Shown here in pieces: positions 58,701 through 64,000 of a stretch of DNA of 64,000 nt (its first letter is position 1; every line of letters begins with the position of its first letter). The stretch lies in the NCBI RefSeq assembly GCF_005239225.2, contig NC_133284.1:30552339-30616338 (forward strand), written 5' to 3'. The notes under the pieces were generated by a model that searched no databases, was not told the DNA's origin, and saw only the letters and a list, made by a program, of their open reading frames with translations. A program made the translations under genes and the position numbers. This DNA comes from Populus alba. Lineage: Eukaryota; Streptophyta; Magnoliopsida; Malpighiales; Salicaceae.

Positions 58701-59353
58701 TACTAACTGGAAAATAAACCAGCATACAACTGTAGGTACCTGTTCATTATATTCCATGGTGTAATGAACAAAATAAATAGGAATTGTCTTTTGAAATGGA
58801 AGAGGTATTTTCCTTCTTGTTTGAGCTATTCATTTTAAAGTTTAATATTTTTGAAGCAATGCGTCATAGTGTAAAATTCATATTACAATAACACTTATGA
58901 TCCCCATTCAAGTGCCATATGTACACAAGGAATGTGCTGGCATTTTCTTTTCAGGAGCATTTTTTTTTTTTTTATCTTTGATTGATGCATCTCTTTTCAG
59001 TCCTCTGATTTCTAGTGTAAGATGCATTTGAGTTCTGAATCCTAATTTTTCATCAACTTCATGATCCTATTGTGAGCTTCTCAACAGTAAGTTACCGAGT
59101 TCGATAAAAGGAGCTAAAATTTTCTCTTGCCCTTTCCCATGTGTTTTCAGCTAGACCAGGTTTTAAAAAACCAGCAGGTAGTTCATCAAACTCACATTTG
59201 GAACCAGTTCCCATTACCGAGACGGGCTTACTTCCAGCAGATTTTGTTTTGGACGATCCAGATTCTCACTTTATATATGTGTGTAAAAAGATGGATGAAA
59301 CAACAGAACTGAGTAATATATCCTCCCATCCATTGATTGCTGATGCTTCATAG
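55778..59353 (+). CDS. METTL13-like S-adenosylmethionine-dependent methyltransferase, 8 exons
   Basis: Exons 55778-55961, 56434-56547, 56662-56730, 56872-56891 (20-bp microexon), 56988-57040, 57172-57202, 57314-57395 and 59151-59353, all GT-AG, total 756 bp and 251 residues. Residues 53-61 (VLMVGCGNA) are motif I, the cofactor-binding glycine loop; IMNVDISSVAI is the acidic motif post I; FDAVIDKGTLDSL and RLLKPGGIYML match motifs IV-VI. The order is that of METTL13/EEF1AKMT4-type class I methyltransferases. Animal relatives methylate lysines of elongation factor 1A; the plant substrate is inferred only. Length fits the single-domain plant members. The last intron is unusually long (1755 bp) and contains a tandem duplication. 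Confidence 0.93.
58573..58773 (+). repeat. tandem duplication of about 100 bp in the last methyltransferase intron
   Basis: catttcttaatgtg ... gtgtaatgaacaaa occurs at 58573-58673 and again at 58674-58773 with only a few differences. Confidence 0.9.
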
Positions 59354-59729
59354 GACAATGTTACATTCAAGCGCTAATGTTCTCTGTGTATGATTAATGT
59401 TGATTCTACCATAAGGACTAATCATTGTTGTCCTTTTGAGTTTTTGTTTCAAAATAGAGATTCTGTTGTTGCTTCCCCTTGACATTTAAACTTAGCTGCT
59501 GGTTGTGCAAATCAATATTGAAAAGGGTTGGACGATATCTCAACACGGGAGAAAAGCCAGTGAAATAGGCACTTTTGTAGAAGTTTCTAGCTCAAAACTT
59601 CCTTGTTTGACATGAATTTCATTGTGAAACTTGTTTGGTGTTGCATCTCTTGGTTCCCTTTATAATGTTAAGGTGTCTTCGAATGAACCCGCTGCCAAGC
59701 ACCAGTCATGTTTCTCTTCGCCACCTCGT

Positions 59730-59759
59730 TAGTATCCTCGAATAGTAACGAGGATACTA
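59730..59759. repeat. perfect 11-bp inverted repeat with 8-base loop
   Basis: tagtatcctcg (59730-59740) and cgaggatacta (59749-59759) flank aatagtaa, about 380 bp past the methyltransferase stop. It lacks a T-run typical of a simple terminator. Confidence 0.85.
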
Positions 59760-59797
59760 TTGAATCTCGAGTTTATTGCTAAAAAGGATAGAAAAGG

Positions 59798-60035
59798 AGA
59801 GATCTCAACCTATAGAATCTGTCAAATTTGACAGTTAACGGTAACAATAAAACGCATAAAACTGTTCAATGTGACAGTTAACTTACGGAGTTGTCCTTTG
59901 AACTTTGAAGAATAGAATCTGATCCAGGAGAGATCTCAAATAGAAACTGTCAAATTTAACAGATTAACAGTAACAATAAAACGCACAGAACTGGGCAATA
60001 CGACAGTTAACTTACGGCGTTGTCTTTTGAAGAAA
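59798..60035 (+). repeat. 131-bp tandem duplication carrying a 16-bp palindrome
   Basis: agagatctcaa ... acttacggmgttgtc occurs at 59798-59928 and 59929-60035. The first copy contains the perfect palindrome ctgtcaaatttgacag (59819-59834); in the second (59947-59962) one base is changed. Confidence 0.85.
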
Positions 60036-61166
60036 ATTTGGGGTCTCTTCGCTTTGAGGGTGATCTCATCTTCTTTAAAGGCCAATTGGTCATTAAAAAA
60101 TTATCAAAGATTATTTTTATCTTTTCAGGTTTTTTTTTTTTTTTTAATCTTTTCAGTTTTTTTTATCAATACAATTACTTATTTACTCCCATACTAAAAA
60201 AATATATTTAACTGCTGGCCAAGGGTATTTATGCTTTTATGTTTTTTGCAAAATTATGAAAGGACCTTTCTACCTTTAGAATAAAAAAAAAATAAAAATA
60301 AAGAAAGAGTCTAGGGGTGATTTGTTTGAGGTTTTTTTGTCAATACCAAAATCATGAAGGGTGTTTTGGACTTTTAGCTCTAAATAATTAATTTTTAAAT
60401 AAAAAAGCAGTAGACACGTAGCCCTCAAGTGTTGGCACGTTAGAGGTGCCTGCACCATTTGGGCGACACTTGCGAAACCTTTCGGTGGTCAAATCTATTG
60501 TTCCAATGTGTCAATGGAAGCGACACCTCACCCTTTTTCTCTCGGTGTAGTGCGTGATGGTGGTTGATGGATGTTATATCATCGATGATTGTTTTTTTCT
60601 TCTTCCTTCTTTTCTCTCTCGTCCTGCAAAAGTGAGCGTCTGTACTCTTTTCTTTTTATTTTTCAATTTCAGTCCTTATATTTTTTATTGCTTCTTTTAG
60701 TCCTTGGCCATTTTGGAAAAGTTTTTGATGTTTTTTATTTAGTCTTTAAATTACAATCTAGCATATATTATTATTTCTGATTCGGTCCTTATTCTTTTTA
60801 TTTTTGTTTTTTCTTGGTTCTTTTTGTTAAAGTTTTGTTGTTTTCAAATATTTCATCATTCAATGAATGTTTATGTTGTTTTAGTTTTTTCAATTTAGCC
60901 CTTATTATTATTTTTCTCTTTTGTTAAAGTTTTTTTCTTTTTAATTTAACCCTTCAATGTTAATTTTTTTATGCCCTATAATTTATTTTTTATTTTGATT
61001 TTCACCCTTATTCTCTTAATTATGGTTTTCTATATTATAGATTTTTTCCATAGTTTTATATTTTAGTGTTTGATTTGTTAGGGATTAGACTTCGTGGTTT
61101 TTCCATTTGTCATGCTTCCGATTTAATGATACAAGTCATGAGTTTTAAGAGTTGATGTGGTTAGGG

Positions 61167-61202
<36 letters not shown>

Positions 61203-61796
61203 TTTCTTTTACGGTTTTATCATAATGCATTGTTTTTTTTTTTAAATATTTTTTTTGTGGTTATCTTCAATTTCTTTTCTATTGGTTTATTTCGGTCTTA
61301 TGGCCTAAGCCATGAGTTTTCCAGACTTTTTTTAAATAGAGGTTTTTTTAAAAAAACATTTATTTTGTGTTTAATTTTTAAAGATTTTTTTTGATTTTAT
61401 ACATACATGCTTTATTTTATAAAAACTAAATTTATTCTGAAATAATATTTCTAATATGTCCAGCCTTACATAATATTTTTGTTCTTTTTATTTTATTCAC
61501 TCAGTTTCATATGTGTTGTCGCACTCGACATCGCAGTAACCTTAAATTTTTTTAAGAAAAGAATAAATATCTGACATCTTGTTCTTAATGGGAAAAATAT
61601 ATTAAGGAGTCGCCACCTAATATTATGACCACTAGGAACCCTAATTGGTCAACAAAGATTTTATGGTACATGGCTGGTTACGTAAAAGGAAAGATACTAT
61701 CACCCCTATAACGTCCTCCCCGAGGTAAGTTGCATTGCTGGTTTGTCTTAAATTACTAAGGATTTGTTCTATTATACTTTTGATGGTCTGCCTATA
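60036..61796. other. T-rich spacer with microsatellite; repeat-like end
   Basis: 60590-61400 is very T-rich with phrases like ttttcaatttcagtcctta, similar to 22510-22870. A (TC)n run lies at 61169-61201. 61600-61740 (ggagtcgccacctaatatt, ggttacgtaaaaggaaag, atcacccctataacgtcct) matches a wording seen in many plant retroelement flanks. No gene is supported. Confidence 0.45.
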
Positions 61797-62034
61797 ATAT
61801 TCATGACTCTAGCGCCAGTGAATATTCAACTATGAATACTTCTAACCCCGATGTTGGTGAATATTATGAAAAAGTATGATATTCTTGACTTTGATGTAAA
61901 TGAATATTGGGGTCCTAAATAAATTTCAATTCTAGAGTTTCAATTTATTATTTGGGCACTAGTAAACATCGAGAGTATTCCTAATTCTGACATTGGTGAA
62001 TACAAATATTCATGACTCTGACGTTAGTGAATAA
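61797..62034. repeat. tandem short hairpins around a tgactctgacgttagt-type loop
   Basis: Five units: 61797-61826, about 61834-61865, 61879-61909, 61972-62002 and 62006-62034. The flanking arms pair (aatattca with tgaatatt in unit 1; gtattc with gaatac in unit 4), while the central word (actctagcgccagt, attctgacattggt, actctgacgttagt) is related in each. Confidence 0.65.
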
Positions 62035-62926
62035 ACAAGTAAAAGTAAAATTTGAATTGAAAGCAAAACACATATTTTTATTTTTTTATTTTTGGAAAAC
62101 AAAAACAGATATGCATTGCATACTAGATTCACATTTCACAATATAAGTCTACAACCAAATGCTAAGTAAAGTTGAAAAAAAATAGGAGGGACCCACAAAT
62201 AAATCCAAAAGGCTTGCTTGGCTAAATATCAAAAGTGCAAAAAAGTTAAAAAAGAAAAAGAAAAAAAAGGCATAAAGGTGTGTATTGCCAAACACAACCT
62301 TAGCCCAAGGATTAGGCCGGCTGGGCCCGAGGCCCAGGCCCAACCTAGTCTTAATAGTTTTTAACCCACCATATAAGCTGGGCTTTATCTAGTCTATCCA
62401 ACTTGGTCACTGGCCCAATCTTGTGACCAAGCTTGCAACAACAAGCATATATGAATTATAATTCACATGTGTTTGCATAGTGGGAGGGTAATTAAAAATG
62501 AACGAGGGAAATAAGCTTACCTGGTGTAGGACGTCAGTTGCTGGAGATGAGGTCACAAGACTATGATGAAAAACTCGCTACTGAATGGAGTTTACGAGGT
62601 TTTACTATTATCGGTAGGAGGCTAACATTTAGCCAAGAAGAAGAAGAGCGTGACCTATGGTTGAGATGGAGGAAATCCCTCTGCTACTACTGGCTTAAGC
62701 TTGCTCACGGTTGTTGGAGCTGGTGCAAGAGATTGGTGAGTTGGCTTGTGTGCATGTTCTCATGGCTAAAATGGGGGAGAGCTACTAGATATGGTTGTTG
62801 GTTGGAGTTGTTGTCACAGGGGAGAAGAGAGATAGAGCAGCATCTCTATGTTTACATGCCTAAGTTTTATATGCCAAAGCCAGGTCTCATCTTTCATATA
62901 TAATTTAGACATTTAGGCATATCCGT
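62035..62926. other. spacer, probably retroelement-derived
   Basis: Includes ggcccgaggcccaggccc-like text (about 62320-62340). The stretch 62538-62903 is open in one frame but reads as Trp/Arg-rich nonsense without recognisable domains. Confidence 0.35.
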
Positions 62927-64000
62927 CTATATGTTTAACAAGAACATTTTATTCTTTGTCATAACTACCTTTGCAATCATATATTTTTTAATGTCAAGTA
63001 ATGTCAAAGTACGATCTTTCATCTTAATCTCATACCTCTTCTCCAACAATTGTCCTAAGCTCAATATGTTGGTTTTCATATTTGGTATATAATAGACTTC
63101 ATTAATAAATTGATGACTTCCATCTTTCAATTTAATCAAAATCATATATTTTTCTTTGATGACAACTTTTGAATGATTTGCAAATGTGACATTACCTCTA
63201 ATTGCTTTATTAAGCGCTCTATAAACTTGTCTTTGTCTCCACACGTGTTTACTGGCTCTATTTTCCAGGTACCACATGTTCTCTTTGTCTTGCATTCTCT
63301 CATTAATGCACTAGTAGTAGAGTGGCTTCCTTATTTTCTTCTATCACAAGACTTGCATTCTCCTCAACCCTCTTGACTGGACTCTAGCAATCCTTAGCAT
63401 AATGACTTGCCTTTTGACAATCATAACATTTAACTTTTGATTTGTCAAACCTGCTATCAAATCTGGATCTTGGATTGCTACTATCAATTGAATCGGTCGA
63501 CTGGTTCCCTTCATTCGGTCAATCGTTTGATCTGTTAAGGCTACCTTGACTTCCTCTTCCAAATCTTCCTTATTGGGAATATCCAAAAACATCTTACTAA
63601 ATGCTTGTGCACCCCCATCCTCTTGAATCTCATTGACTCTTTCTTCATGGGCTTGTATTTTCCTGTGAGACCTTGTATCGAAAGAATATCCATATTTTGC
63701 GACTCTTTTATTGCAACCATCATATAACGAAACTTCTTTTGCAATAAGAAGAAATATGCAACTTTTGATTGTATATGACCAATACTCTTGCAAAATATTT
63801 TGAAATATTCTTTGATTCAAGCATATGTAACTTTCTATCTCATATTGTTAACTCTTTGGTTTGATTCTCGCAAAACTTCTCATGCTTGCTTGGTAGTGCT
63901 TGTGTTGGCCACTATCTCAAAAGTGGTGTCATCTAGACATTAGTGGATCATTGTTAGTGCTAGATGATCCTTCTTTTGTGCCTTTTGCACAACCTTTTTT
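62927..64000 (-). pseudogene. decayed Ty1/copia gag-protease, continues beyond the window
   Basis: On the minus strand, from 64000 downward: UBN2-type gag words (DDTTFEIVANTSTTKQAWE about 63870-63930; VVAIKESQNMDIL about 63685-63725; QAHEERVNEIQEDGG about 63620-63665), a CCHC knuckle in a shifted frame (CYDCQKASHYAKDC, about 63389-63430), then a protease-region remnant reading WYLENRASKHV (where an active element has a DSG-type Asp) and YYIPNMKTNILSLGQL (about 63045-63090). Several frameshifts and stops are present. It is unrelated in detail to the young element at 10879-15606. The 5' part, LTRs and pol lie outside or are lost. Confidence 0.8.

Noticed and set aside
62538..62903. Open frame of 121 codons, Trp-rich
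   Set aside because: No recognisable motif and lies in repeat-like DNA next to a decayed copia element.

Overview
The window is nuclear DNA of a flowering plant, most likely a woody eudicot; the wording of the genes and repeats recalls poplar and willow, but that is recognition, not a search result. The evidence is spliced genes with plant-type introns, plant-specific families (hydroxyproline-rich cell wall protein, wax synthase-like MBOAT, receptor-like cytoplasmic kinase, pheophytinase-like remnants), a plastid-derived insert, AT-rich spacers and many plant transposons.

Layout. 1-7.7 kb: a giant Ser/Pro-rich cell wall protein gene whose coding sequence is a higher-order tandem repeat, with one base too many at 6433-6438 shifting the frame and a likely intron in the 3' UTR. 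7.8-10.9 kb: spacer holding a decayed tandem repeat. 10.9-15.6 kb: a young full-length Ty1/copia element with near-identical 238-bp LTRs, a 5-bp target duplication and one nonsense codon in reverse transcriptase. 17.0-20.5 kb: wreck of a pheophytinase-like gene, invaded by retroelement-like DNA containing a tandem array of paired hairpins, by a hAT-type MITE and by a TRIM. About 22.1-22.5 kb: a plastid insert with a decayed tRNA-Asn. 23.1-24.2 kb: a short GIY-YIG nuclease gene. 24.2-25.8 kb (minus): LRR part of a dead CC-NBS-LRR gene. 26.4-27.5 kb (minus): an intronless wax synthase-like acyltransferase. 29.2-30.2 kb: a decayed CACTA transposase. 33.2-34.4 kb: a receptor-like cytoplasmic kinase. 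35.6-35.9 kb (minus): two in-phase exon-like blocks of unknown origin. 38.9-50.1 kb (minus): a complete 22-exon SEC31 gene, one intron of which appears to use a GC donor. 54.7-55.0 kb: a second TRIM. 55.8-59.4 kb: an 8-exon METTL13-like methyltransferase. 59.7-64 kb: hairpin and tandem repeats, T-rich spacer, and a decayed copia element on the minus strand running off the end.

The host genes are unrelated housekeeping, secretory, cell wall and signalling genes, each with its own promoter; there is no operon-like logic. No new multi-gene system was found. The most unusual signal is the array at 18783-19273: units of roughly 70-90 bp carrying two consecutive hairpins whose stem sequences change between units while pairing is largely kept. 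A simpler array of the same kind lies at 61797-62034. Next in interest are the higher-order repeat architecture of the cell wall protein and the nested pheophytinase-like pseudogene.
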